Under the pieces are notes generated by a model, which had not been told where the DNA came from, did not search any database, and saw only the letters and a list, made by a program, of their open reading frames with translations. Source: Lachnospiraceae bacterium (lineage in GTDB: Bacteria; Bacillota; Clostridia; Lachnospirales; Lachnospiraceae). Taken from it: a DNA stretch of 14,992 bases. Position numbers and translations under genes: made by a program. This document shows positions 7,006 to 14,006 of this stretch, piece after piece (the stretch's first letter is position 1; each line of letters starts with the position of its first letter). The stretch covers positions 1 through 14,992 of the forward strand of contig JAFUWM010000154.1 of NCBI GenBank assembly GCA_017483425.1, written 5' to 3'.

Positions 7006-9273
7006 TCAATACTCCAAATCAGATTTAACATTTTCGTCAATAGGAAGCAGTGTCTTTGGATCCAGTATCTCACCTGTATTGGGATCAAGCGGGAAACCTG
7101 TTCCGGGGTCATATTGTATCACATTAGGTGTATATATTTCATTTTCCGAGATGCTGTTTTCAGACACCGAATTTCCGGACACTGCGTTTGCGGATATTGC
7201 ATTACCCGATACCGCGTCAGATCCTATGAAGAAACCTGCTTCTGCGTCTGACAGCTCCTCTCTCTCCTCATCCGTAAGCTCGACGGTAGGGAATATATTG
7301 AGATAAGGAAGCACCTCCGTCATAATATCCTTGCAAAGCGTTGTTGCAAGCCTTGTTGAGTTGGACTGATCCTCGTGGTTAGGATGGTCTATGACCACAT
7401 AGCACAGGACTTCGGGATCATCAGCGGGTACATATCCCATGAAAGATATCACATAATTCTTTGCCGCTCTCGGAAGCTTCTCCGCCGTACCCGTCTTGCC
7501 TCCCATCGTGTATCCCGCCGGACGCGCGGTCCAGCCGGTACAGTCTTCGGGCTCGCTCATTACAACCGCATTGCAGTCATCCCTGACTTCATCAGATACA
7601 TCACTTGATATGATCTGCTTTATTTCTTTAGGCTCATATTCCTTTACAACCGCGCCCTCCGAATTTACAACCCTTGTCACAAGGTGCGGCTCATAGTACC
7701 TTCCGCCGTTTATGAGAGCGGAAAAGCCTGCCGCCATCTGTATCATGGATACATTAAAGCCCTGTCCGAAAGACGCTACCGCAAGGTCGGTCTGCCCCAT
7801 CTTTTCGGTAAATACGTTTGATGCTCCGTTTGATTCACCGGCAAGGTCTATTCCCGTATAATTGCCAAAGCCGAAATTCCTGTTGTATCTGAGCCACTCC
7901 TGTTTTCCCATGGCAAACGCCACGTCCATGAGAACTACGTTGCAGGACTTTGCTATCCCCTGCTTTACGGAAAGAGGACCGTCACCAAACCGGTTATGGC
8001 AGTGTATGGTATGCTCTCCGATTTCAAGCGCTCCGTTACATACATATACCTCATCCCCCCTGATGCTTGCGGAATCAATGGCTGCCGCAACTGTGAAAGG
8101 CTTCATTGTCGATCCCGGCTCATAAGTGTCAGATATGCAGTAATTCTTCCAGACTGCGTTCTTTATTATGGCATTGTCGGAAAGCGACTCATTGGTGACA
8201 AGCTCCATCAGGTCAATCTCATTGCCCGAAACCTCATTCACGGACACGCCGACCGCCTCTGCAAGATCAGATCTGGAAAGAAGACCGGCATACTGCGTAA
8301 GGTCAACTCCCTCCATATCCTGCGGGTCGTTCAGGTCAAACACAGGATAGCCCGCCATTGCGAGGACTTCTCCGTTATTCGGATTCATAATTATAACGCC
8401 TATATTATCCGCCGCAGGTCCGGTTCGGTAGGCATTCCTGTTCTTTTCGGCAAACTCCTTTATATGCTTTTCAGTTATTGACTGGATATTGGTATCCAGC
8501 GAGGTCACGAGTGTATATCCGTCGTCAGCCTCCTTTACTGTACGGGTCAGCGTCCCGTCGGCGTTTAAATATCCGTAAGATCTTCCGTTGATTCCGTTCA
8601 GCGTATCATTATAGTATTCCTCGAGTCCGTACTGTCCTTCGTTGCCCGTCTGGACAAATCCCAGCACGTCACAGGCCAGAGTGTTGTACGGATATTTTCT
8701 CTTATATTCCTCCTCAAACCATACACCGTTCTTTGCCGGATCCGCTATAGCGTCAGCCTCTTCCGTCCTGCCTTCTTTTCTGAGTTCATCTCTTCTGACA
8801 CTGTTGGCGGAGATCGCTTCGTCTATCATGGCGTTATAGTTTTCGATCCTGTTGCTTTCAAGCTGCTTCAGATATTTTTTGTAGGACGCTCCGGGATTTT
8901 TTTCCACATAGTTTCTTACATCACTTATATCAAGCTCGGCAAAGGACTTCTGTAATATATCAAGCGTCGGCTCCACATGTATGCCGTCATCAACATTGAG
9001 CAGCTTGGAATCGACTATAAGGTTATACACCTTTTCGGAATACGCAAGCACTGTTCCATTCCTGTCCTCTATTGAACCGCGTTTGAACGGAAGCGTTGTA
9101 CTGTCATAGGACTGCTGGGCTAATACCTGCTTTTTATAAGCCTCCCCGTTATCCCGGTTTATATTCGCTATCCTTATAATAAGATATGCAAAAGCCAGCA
9201 GTACTAAAAAAAACAGTACTACCAGCTTTTTTTGCATAGAGGAGGTGAACTTTCTTTGCTTATTGCCGGCCAT
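7006..9273 (-). CDS. Class B penicillin-binding protein (septal transpeptidase, FtsI/PBP2B/SpoVD type)
   Basis: 755-residue bitopic D,D-transpeptidase that cross-links septal peptidoglycan with FtsW. A basic cytoplasmic tail precedes the membrane segment (about 16-38). The PBP dimer domain follows (RGSIEDRNGTVLA near 65-77). The transpeptidase domain carries Ser388-Thr-Met-Lys391 (catalytic SxxK), Ser443-Cys-Asn445 (SxN) and Lys593-Thr-Gly-Thr (KTG). An extra stretch of about 50 residues (about 322-372) lies just before the SxxK region. No PASTA domain follows. The outer tail holds five tandem pentapeptides of form [AS][VI]S[GAE]N (687-711) and three octads beginning DPxT (722-745). The start overlaps the ftsL stop as TAATG. 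It is the only PBP of the cluster, so the vegetative division role is likelier than a sporulation-only one; I leave the symbol open between pbpB and spoVD. Confidence 0.95.
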   Translation of the reverse strand: MAGNKQRKFTSSMQKKLVVLFFLVLLAFAYLIIRIANINRDNGEAYKKQVLAQQSYDSTTLPFKRGSIEDRNGTVLAYSEKVYNLIVDSKLLNVDDGIHVEPTLDILQKSFAELDISDVRNYVEKNPGASYKKYLKQLESNRIENYNAMIDEAISANSVRRDELRKEGRTEEADAIADPAKNGVWFEEEYKRKYPYNTLACDVLGFVQTGNEGQYGLEEYYNDTLNGINGRSYGYLNADGTLTRTVKEADDGYTLVTSLDTNIQSITEKHIKEFAEKNRNAYRTGPAADNIGVIIMNPNNGEVLAMAGYPVFDLNDPQDMEGVDLTQYAGLLSRSDLAEAVGVSVNEVSGNEIDLMELVTNESLSDNAIIKNAVWKNYCISDTYEPGSTMKPFTVAAAIDSASIRGDEVYVCNGALEIGEHTIHCHNRFGDGPLSVKQGIAKSCNVVLMDVAFAMGKQEWLRYNRNFGFGNYTGIDLAGESNGASNVFTEKMGQTDLAVASFGQGFNVSMIQMAAGFSALINGGRYYEPHLVTRVVNSEGAVVKEYEPKEIKQIISSDVSDEVRDDCNAVVMSEPEDCTGWTARPAGYTMGGKTGTAEKLPRAAKNYVISFMGYVPADDPEVLCYVVIDHPNHEDQSNSTRLATTLCKDIMTEVLPYLNIFPTVELTDEEREELSDAEAGFFIGSDAVSGNAISANAVSGNSVSENSISENEIYTPNVIQYDPGTGFPLDPNTGEILDPKTLLPIDENVKSDLEY
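7039..7110 (-). repeat. Three tandem 24-bp units coding DPxT octads
   Basis: Residues 722-745 of the class B PBP split into DPGTGFPL, DPNTGEIL and DPKTLLPI, a precise period of eight residues. They sit just after the pentapeptide repeats and close to the C-terminus. The function is unknown. Confidence 0.85.
7141..7215 (-). repeat. Five tandem 15-bp units coding [AS][VI]S[GAE]N
   Basis: Residues 687-711 of the class B PBP consist of five consecutive pentapeptides: AVSGN twice, AISAN, SVSEN and SISEN. The DNA units are similar but not identical, so the repeat is kept mostly at protein level. It forms a Ser/Asn-rich, probably disordered outer tail. Confidence 0.85.
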
Positions 9274-9707
9274 TATTCAGATGGGATATCCTTATATTGC
9301 CTCACATAATCCGAATCATTATTCTCCGTAACTGCTACCTGCCCTGAATCCGGATACTTCATATGGAGTTCGTTCATAGCGATCTTTTTGATATCCTCCA
9401 TATCCACGTTTCCGATTATCCTGTCGTATTCCTCATCATTTTCAAGCTTGAGCGCCGCCACCTTGCTCTGAAGGCTTTCAACGCTTTTCTGCTTTTCGAT
9501 GATCTCGTTCCTGAGATTTATATAAGCGGTACAAACGACAAAAAGCACTCCCGCCATAAATAGAAGGAAAGCAACATAACCCACATTCATGTGCGCGGCT
9601 TTTTCACGGTTCTTTTTTACCGTACTGGAGACAGGCTTCTTAAAGGGCTGACTGTAATCCCTCTCTATCTCTCTTACGGTATTTCCTTCTACGATGTAAT
9701 CCTTCAT
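9273..9707 (-). CDS. ftsL: Cell division protein FtsL
   Basis: 144-residue small bitopic protein. A charged cytoplasmic part (1-42) is followed by one membrane segment (about 43-62, rich in Phe/Leu/Val) and an outer coiled coil (about 63-97, NLRNEIIEKQKSVESLQSKVAALKLEN split by heptads). A short tail follows. FtsL pairs with DivIC/FtsB and DivIB to activate septal synthesis. Sequence identity in this family is low, so the call depends on size, topology, coiled coil and the invariant slot between rsmH and the class B PBP. Its ATG overlaps the rsmH stop (ATGA), and its stop overlaps the PBP start (TAATG), so all three are translationally coupled. Confidence 0.88.
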   Translation of the reverse strand: MKDYIVEGNTVREIERDYSQPFKKPVSSTVKKNREKAAHMNVGYVAFLLFMAGVLFVVCTAYINLRNEIIEKQKSVESLQSKVAALKLENDEEYDRIIGNVDMEDIKKIAMNELHMKYPDSGQVAVTENNDSDYVRQYKDIPSE

Positions 9708-10642
9708 ATCTTCTCAAATATCCTTAACTTTGCGCTGTGCGATCTCGGATTCTCCCTGAGTTCTTTATCGCCCGCGGTTATTGCCTTTCTGTTTACGCAT
9801 CTTCCTCTGCTTTTTTTACCGCACACACAGACCGGAAAATCAGGCGGGCAGGTACACGGATTCTCATTTCTTCTGAAATTTTCCTTTACTATCCTGTCCT
9901 CCAGCGAATGAAAGCTTATGACGGCAAGCCGTCCCTTTGATGCCAGAAGATCCGTCATGATGTCAAGGCTGTCATTAAGTGCGTCAAGCTCATGGTTGAC
10001 TTCTATCCTTAATGCCTGGAAAGTTCTCATTGCAGGACTGCCTCCGGCGTGCGCCGCTTTTGCCGGATAAGCGTCTTCTATGATCCTGCAAAGCTCTGAT
10101 GTCGTTTCTATTCTTTTTTCTTTGCGTTTGCAGACTATGGCTTTCGCTACCTGCTTTGCGTACCGCTCCTCGCCGTAGTTCTTTATTATTCTGAAAAGCT
10201 CATCCTCCGCGCAGTTATTTACTATATCTGCCGCTGTAAGTGATGAATCCCTGTCCATCCTCATATCCAGAGGTCCGTCTTTCATGTAGGAAAACCCTCT
10301 GTCCGGATCATCAAGCTGATGCGAAGAAACGCCAATATCAAGGACGATCCCGTTCACCTCCCTGATCCCGAGATCATCCATGATGTTTTTTATGTTCCGG
10401 AAATTGTTCCGGATGATAGTGACCCTGTCACCATATTTTGCGAGTCTTTTTCCGGCGGCTTCTATAGCTTCACCATCCTGATCTATCGCTATAAGCCTGC
10501 CTTTATCTGAAAGCCTTATGGCTATAAGCTCCGAATGTCCGCCTCCTCCCGCGGTTCCGTCCACATATATACCGTCAGGAGATATATTAAGAGCCTCTAT
10601 GGTCTCTTCCGGAAGCACCGGGATGTGTGTGTACCCCGTCAT
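9704..10642 (-). CDS. rsmH: 16S rRNA (cytosine-1402-N4)-methyltransferase RsmH (MraW)
   Basis: 312-residue cytoplasmic SAM-dependent methyltransferase that modifies C1402 in the decoding centre of 16S rRNA. The start HIPVLPEE is typical. The SAM-binding motif DGTAGGGGHS spans 28-37, and DIGVSSHQLDDPDRGFSY spans 102-119. RTFQALRIEVN and ISFHSLEDRIVK are conserved family segments later in the protein. A Cys-rich stretch near the C-terminus (CTCPPDFPVCVCG) is common in Firmicutes members. The ATG is 6 nt after the mraZ stop, with AAGGCGG partly overlapping that stop codon. Confidence 0.98.
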   Translation of the reverse strand: MTGYTHIPVLPEETIEALNISPDGIYVDGTAGGGGHSELIAIRLSDKGRLIAIDQDGEAIEAAGKRLAKYGDRVTIIRNNFRNIKNIMDDLGIREVNGIVLDIGVSSHQLDDPDRGFSYMKDGPLDMRMDRDSSLTAADIVNNCAEDELFRIIKNYGEERYAKQVAKAIVCKRKEKRIETTSELCRIIEDAYPAKAAHAGGSPAMRTFQALRIEVNHELDALNDSLDIMTDLLASKGRLAVISFHSLEDRIVKENFRRNENPCTCPPDFPVCVCGKKSRGRCVNRKAITAGDKELRENPRSHSAKLRIFEKI

Positions 10643-10648
10643 GCCGCC

Positions 10649-11080
10649 TTACAGGGATAATCCCATCTCCTCCAGCTTCAATGCAACTTCATCCACATCT
10701 ATGCTGTCCTCAGCGGCATCGTATCTGTCTTTGCTCCATATCTCTATATGATTTCCCACACCGACCAGAACTACATCCTTTTCAAGTCCGGCATGTTCCC
10801 TTAAAGGAGCGGATACAAGTATCCTTCCCTGTTTGTCAAATTCACTTTCCTGTGCCGAGCCCAGAAAGAATCTGGACATCGCACGGCTTGCTTTATTGGA
10901 GAGGGGGAGAGCACGGATCTGGTCTCCAAGAGCCTTAAAATCCTCTTCGCCGTATACAAAGAGGCAGTCATCATACCCTTTCATGACATAGAAGTGCTCT
11001 CCCAGGTTATCACGATATTTCGCCGGGACGATAAGCCGTCCCTTGGCATCTATTGTATGGTTATACTCGCCAATGAACAT
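10649..11080 (-). CDS. mraZ: Transcriptional regulator MraZ
   Basis: 143-residue DNA-binding protein with two tandem SpoVT/AbrB-like domains. Each carries a DxKGR-type signature: NHTIDAKGRLIVPAKYR at 7-23, and EFDKQGRILVSAPLR near 80-94. The N-terminus MFIGEYNH is standard. MraZ forms a ring-shaped oligomer that binds direct repeats in its own promoter and controls the dcw cluster. It is first in the operon, and four matching boxes lie directly upstream. The likely ribosome binding site (GGTGA, 10 nt upstream) lies within the last box. Confidence 0.98.
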   Translation of the reverse strand: MFIGEYNHTIDAKGRLIVPAKYRDNLGEHFYVMKGYDDCLFVYGEEDFKALGDQIRALPLSNKASRAMSRFFLGSAQESEFDKQGRILVSAPLREHAGLEKDVVLVGVGNHIEIWSKDRYDAAEDSIDVDEVALKLEEMGLSL

Positions 11081-11093
11081 TTCCGGAAATTCA

Positions 11094-11139
11094 CCACTTT
11101 AAACCACTATCATGGATTTATCACCCACTTTTTACCACT
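11094..11139 (-). promoter_or_regulatory. MraZ operator: four AGTGG boxes
   Basis: On the minus strand AGTGG occurs at 11139-11135, 11129-11125, 11108-11104 and 11098-11094, each within a context such as AAAGTGGT or AAAGTGGG. The start-to-start spacings are 10, 21 and 10 bp, so all boxes face the same side of the helix. Direct repeats of this type (TGGG in E. coli, AAAGTGG in mollicutes) are the known MraZ binding sites. The array lies between the -10 element and the mraZ start, a position suited to repression of the whole cluster by MraZ. Confidence 0.85.
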
Positions 11140-11145
11140 TGTGTG

Positions 11146-11177
11146 ATTATAATATCCCTTTTTTTTCCGATGTGCAA
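11146..11177 (-). promoter_or_regulatory. Candidate promoter of the dcw operon
   Basis: TTGCAC (11177-11172) lies 17 nt upstream of TATTAT (11154-11149). A perfect TATAAT (11151-11146) overlaps it at 20 nt from the same -35. Transcription would start close to the first AGTGG box, which fits repression by MraZ. The -35 is weak (3 of 6 matches). Confidence 0.6.
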
Positions 11178-11195
11178 GCGTTAATTTTTAAAACT

Positions 11196-11234
11196 GCACA
11201 AAAAAACACGCTCCGTAAAGCGCGTTTTTTGTGC
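11196..11234 (-). terminator. Intrinsic terminator after lgt, roughly symmetrical
   Basis: On the minus strand CGCGCT (11224-11219) pairs with AGCGTG (11212-11207) around a 6-nt loop, with one G-U pair. The stem is extended by six A against seven T, then GTGC pairing with GCAC. The T run 11206-11200 follows the GC-rich core on the minus strand, and a T run 11225-11230 does so on the plus strand. It ends the ychF-lgt transcript and insulates the dcw promoter. Confidence 0.85.
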
Positions 11235-11288
11235 ACAAATACCATATTTTGTATTTATATTATTTAACTGACACTACATCTTGCAGTT

Positions 11289-12143
11289 TCACTTTTTTGA
11301 TAATTTTTTTCTGTTATATATCTCTATCCCGACCGCCGAGCCCACCATCACGGCGGCCACGACCATGGAAACAGGTATTTCTGTCCCCGTGACATAGAGC
11401 TGGTCAGTCCTTATCGACTCTATCCAGAATCTCCCTATGCCATAGCCTGCTATATACAGGCAGAATATCTCCCCGGAGAATTTTTTGTGTTTCCGGTACA
11501 AATAAAGCAGGATCAGAAGCGCCAGATTCCACATTGATTCATATAGAAATGTAGGATGAACCTGTATGAAATTCTCTCCTGTCCCGATAGTCTCCGCAAG
11601 AGCCGGTGTTATGTCTCTTGCCCTCACCGCCTCCACCGGAAGGCGCATCGCGAATATATTATCCGTATAGCCGCCAAAAACCTCCCTGTTAAAGAAGTTT
11701 CCCCACCTGCCTACCGCCTGGCCGATCAGAAAGCCCAGCGCTATGGAGTCCCAAAGCTCGAGAAAGTTTTCTCTTTTGACCCGACTGTAAATAAATATCG
11801 CAATAAAAGCTCCTATGACCCCGCCGTATATCGCAAGTCCGCCCTGTCTTATATTAAAGACCTGGATCGGATCATCCTTGTAGAAGTCCCACGCGAATAT
11901 GATATAGTAGATCCTTGCCCCGACTATACCGCTCGGTATACCGATAAGAGCCATATCCCATATCGGATCCTCCGAAAGCCCCCTGCTTTTTCTGTCATGC
12001 AGGGCTATCCTTACTCCAAGCAGCATCCCTATGGCTATGACTACGCCATAAAGCGCTATCGTAAACCCAAATACCGTGAAGCTCTTTGGCACATTGTTTA
12101 GGTATATATTCAGATTAGGGAAAGCTATATCATTAATGTCCAT
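11289..12143 (-). CDS. lgt: Prolipoprotein diacylglyceryl transferase
   Basis: 284-residue polytopic membrane enzyme (about seven segments) that transfers diacylglycerol from phosphatidylglycerol to the lipobox Cys of prolipoproteins. The signature GRWGNFFNREVFG spans 145-157 and includes the conserved Arg, Asn and Glu. IRQGGLAIYGGVIGA (98-112) is the conserved loop that in E. coli carries an essential His; here the position is Tyr106. The late segment GYGIGRFWIESIRTDQ holds the conserved C-terminal arginines. The end is Lys-rich. The ATG at 12143 gives a family-like N-terminus (AFPNLNIYL), although the ribosome binding site is poor. It lies 19 nt after the ychF stop, with a terminator about 55 nt downstream. 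Confidence 0.97.
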   Translation of the reverse strand: MDINDIAFPNLNIYLNNVPKSFTVFGFTIALYGVVIAIGMLLGVRIALHDRKSRGLSEDPIWDMALIGIPSGIVGARIYYIIFAWDFYKDDPIQVFNIRQGGLAIYGGVIGAFIAIFIYSRVKRENFLELWDSIALGFLIGQAVGRWGNFFNREVFGGYTDNIFAMRLPVEAVRARDITPALAETIGTGENFIQVHPTFLYESMWNLALLILLYLYRKHKKFSGEIFCLYIAGYGIGRFWIESIRTDQLYVTGTEIPVSMVVAAVMVGSAVGIEIYNRKKLSKK

Positions 12144-12162
12144 CGTGCTAATATATCAGACC

Positions 12163-13260
12163 CTAAACATTAAATTTGAAAAGCACTACGTCCCCATCCT
12201 GTACGACATAGTCCTTGCCTTCCTGGCCTACGAGCCCCTTTTCCTTTGCGGCATTCATAGAACCGCACTCAATAAGGGTGTCATACGGCACTACCTCCGC
12301 TTTAATAAACCCTCTTTCAAAGTCTGTATGTATCTTTCCCGCTGCCTGTGGAGCCTTAGTTCCCTTTTTGATCGTCCACGCCCTGGATTCGTCCTCTCCG
12401 CAGGTAAGGAAAGAAATAAGCCCTAAAAGCTCATAGCTTGCCTTTATAAGCTTATCAAGCCCCGATTCCTTAAGTCCCAGATCCTCAAGGAACATAGCCT
12501 TGTCTTCTTCATCAAGCTCCGATATCTCCTCTTCTATACGGGCGCATATCACATAAACCCCGGAGCCTTCGCCCTTTGCAAACTCCCTGACTTTTTTTAC
12601 ATTTTCATTGGAAGCGCCGTCGTCAGCAAGGTCGTCCTCGCCAACGTTTGCGGCATATATCACAGGCTTTGCGGTAAGCAGGCTGTAGCCTCTGAGCAAC
12701 GTTTCCTCCTCCTCATCTTCCGCCTCTATCGTCGCAGCCCTCTGTCCGGCCTCAAGCGCAGCCTTTAATCTCTCAAGGAGCGCCGCTTCCTTCTGGTATT
12801 CTTTTTGTACCTTGGCGACCTTGCCTACCTTACCTAGCCTTCTCTCCACTATCTCAAGATCCGCCATTTCAAGCTCTACGTTTATCGTATCTATATCCCT
12901 GATGGGGTCAACAGAGCCGTCCACATGCACGACATTAGGATCCTCAAAGCACCTGACAACATGCACTATAGCATCAGTCTCCCTGATATTCGCGAGAAAC
13001 TGATTCCCGAGGCCCTCGCCCTTTGAGGCTCCCTTTACGAGTCCCGCGATATCCACAAACTCTATAACCGCATGGGTTACCTTCTTTGAAGAGTATATCT
13101 CCCCAAGCTTATCGACCCTCTCATCCGGCACCGGCACCACTCCGACATTCGGATCTATGGTGCAGAACGGAAAATTCGCAGCCTCCGCCCCGGCCTTCGT
13201 GATCGAATTAAATAAAGTACTCTTGCCTACATTCGGTAAACCGACGATTCCTAGTTTCAT
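12163..13260 (-). CDS. ychF: Ribosome-binding ATPase/GTPase YchF (OBG family)
   Basis: 365-residue cytoplasmic P-loop NTPase. The Walker A segment GLPNVGKS spans 7-14, the G3 motif DIAGL 70-74, and the G4 position reads NVGE (205-208). This NxxE form replaces NKxD and explains the ATP preference known for YchF. A coiled, charged stretch lies at about 130-187, and the C-terminal TGS-like domain (about 280-362) begins near RAWTIKKGTKAP. YchF associates with ribosomes and affects translation initiation and stress responses. AGAGGA lies 7 nt before the ATG, and a candidate promoter lies about 45 nt upstream. Confidence 0.98.
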   Translation of the reverse strand: MKLGIVGLPNVGKSTLFNSITKAGAEAANFPFCTIDPNVGVVPVPDERVDKLGEIYSSKKVTHAVIEFVDIAGLVKGASKGEGLGNQFLANIRETDAIVHVVRCFEDPNVVHVDGSVDPIRDIDTINVELEMADLEIVERRLGKVGKVAKVQKEYQKEAALLERLKAALEAGQRAATIEAEDEEEETLLRGYSLLTAKPVIYAANVGEDDLADDGASNENVKKVREFAKGEGSGVYVICARIEEEISELDEEDKAMFLEDLGLKESGLDKLIKASYELLGLISFLTCGEDESRAWTIKKGTKAPQAAGKIHTDFERGFIKAEVVPYDTLIECGSMNAAKEKGLVGQEGKDYVVQDGDVVLFKFNV

Positions 13261-13305
13261 AAATATGTCCTCTTTTCCTTAGATTAAAAGGTTTGCGTCA
13301 TTTTG

Positions 13306-13334
13306 AATATAGTACACGAATCACCACACACCAA
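13306..13334 (-). promoter_or_regulatory. Candidate promoter for ychF-lgt
   Basis: TTGGTG (13334-13329) and TATATT (13311-13306) are separated by 17 nt in the gap between proX and ychF. The -10 matches 5 of 6 and the -35 matches 3 of 6. The leader would be about 40 nt. Confidence 0.4.
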
Positions 13335-13356
13335 ACAAACGCTTTTAATAAGTTAG

Positions 13357-13398
13357 CATACCAGTGATTCTTTTTCAATCACATAGTCCGCAGGTATG
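13357..13398 (-). other. Nested inverted repeat downstream of proX
   Basis: GTGATT (13382-13377 on the minus strand) pairs with AATCAC (13369-13364) around a 7-nt loop GAAAAAG. An outer pair, CATACC (13398-13393) and GGTATG (13362-13357), encloses it. The outer arm begins 10 nt after the proX stop. It may end or stabilise the DUF1848-proX transcript, but no T run follows, so it is not a standard intrinsic terminator. Confidence 0.4.
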
Positions 13399-13407
13399 GT
13401 AACAAGT

Positions 13408-13953
13408 CTAGTCCTCGCCTGTCAGTTGCACTGTTTTATACTCATGCCCCGTTGCAGGGAGGAATCTTTTTATCACATCTGCCGTTTTTATCTTAAGACT
13501 AGATGTGCATACACATGGATGGCATCCCAGATCCTCGCCTTTTAAGACCTCCTCATCAATAAGAAGCTGCACCACGTGATCCTTATCGTTCATAAGCCCC
13601 ATGATGCTTACTGCACCGGGTTCTATATCAAGATACTTCAACATGTCCTCAGGATCTGCAAAAGAAAGTCTTGCAGAGTTTATCTGTGAAGATAATTCTT
13701 TGGTCTTGAACTTCTTACCCCCCGGCATCATAAGCAGATAAAAGTTCGTTTTCTGCCTGTTGCAAAGAAACAGGTTCTTACAGATCAGGACACCCAGCAC
13801 CGCATCAATTTCATTGCAGGCTTCCATATTATTAGCAGGCTCATGATCAGTCCGGAAATAATCTATACCCAGTTCATCCAGAAAATCATAGGTTCTGACC
13901 TCTCTTGCCAAACGTCCCTCTGTGTTCTCCGGTCTGCCTTTATAAAGCTCCAT
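13408..13953 (-). CDS. proX: Prolyl-tRNA deacylase ProX (PrdX/YbaK-like trans-editing protein)
   Basis: 181-residue cytoplasmic protein of the YbaK/ProRS-INS superfamily. Such proteins hydrolyse mischarged aminoacyl-tRNA (Ala-tRNAPro for ProX-type members). The start MELYKGRPENTEGRL, the DHEPA segment (36-40), CKNLFLCN (58-65, with the conserved Lys-Asn), GAVSIMGLMND (113-123) and GCHPC (143-147) match the family. Where I expect Asn in the HPCxNTSSL motif, this protein has Cys149. The start at 13953 is chosen because AGAGGAG (13966-13960) lies 6 nt upstream and the N-terminus fits. The open frame continues to an ATG at 14010 overlapping the DUF1848 stop, adding 19 residues unlike the family. 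The precise tRNA specificity cannot be read from sequence. Confidence 0.9.
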   Translation of the reverse strand: MELYKGRPENTEGRLAREVRTYDFLDELGIDYFRTDHEPANNMEACNEIDAVLGVLICKNLFLCNRQKTNFYLLMMPGGKKFKTKELSSQINSARLSFADPEDMLKYLDIEPGAVSIMGLMNDKDHVVQLLIDEEVLKGEDLGCHPCVCTSSLKIKTADVIKRFLPATGHEYKTVQLTGED

Positions 13954-13959
13954 TTTTCG

Positions 13960-13966
13960 CTCCTCT
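13960..13966 (-). promoter_or_regulatory. Shine-Dalgarno of proX, deciding the start
   Basis: AGAGGAG on the minus strand, 6 nt before ATG 13953-13951. It favours this start over the in-frame ATG at 14010, which has no comparable site. Confidence 0.75.
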
Positions 13967-14006
13967 TTCATCCCCCATTGGCATTTAGATTTGCCTTCAT
14001 GGGAAT

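Noticed and set aside
9240..9304. Perfect AGGAGGTGA on the plus strand followed by a TTG and a short frame
   Set aside because: The frame has only about 17 codons and lies opposite the N-terminus of the PBP; it is a chance match.
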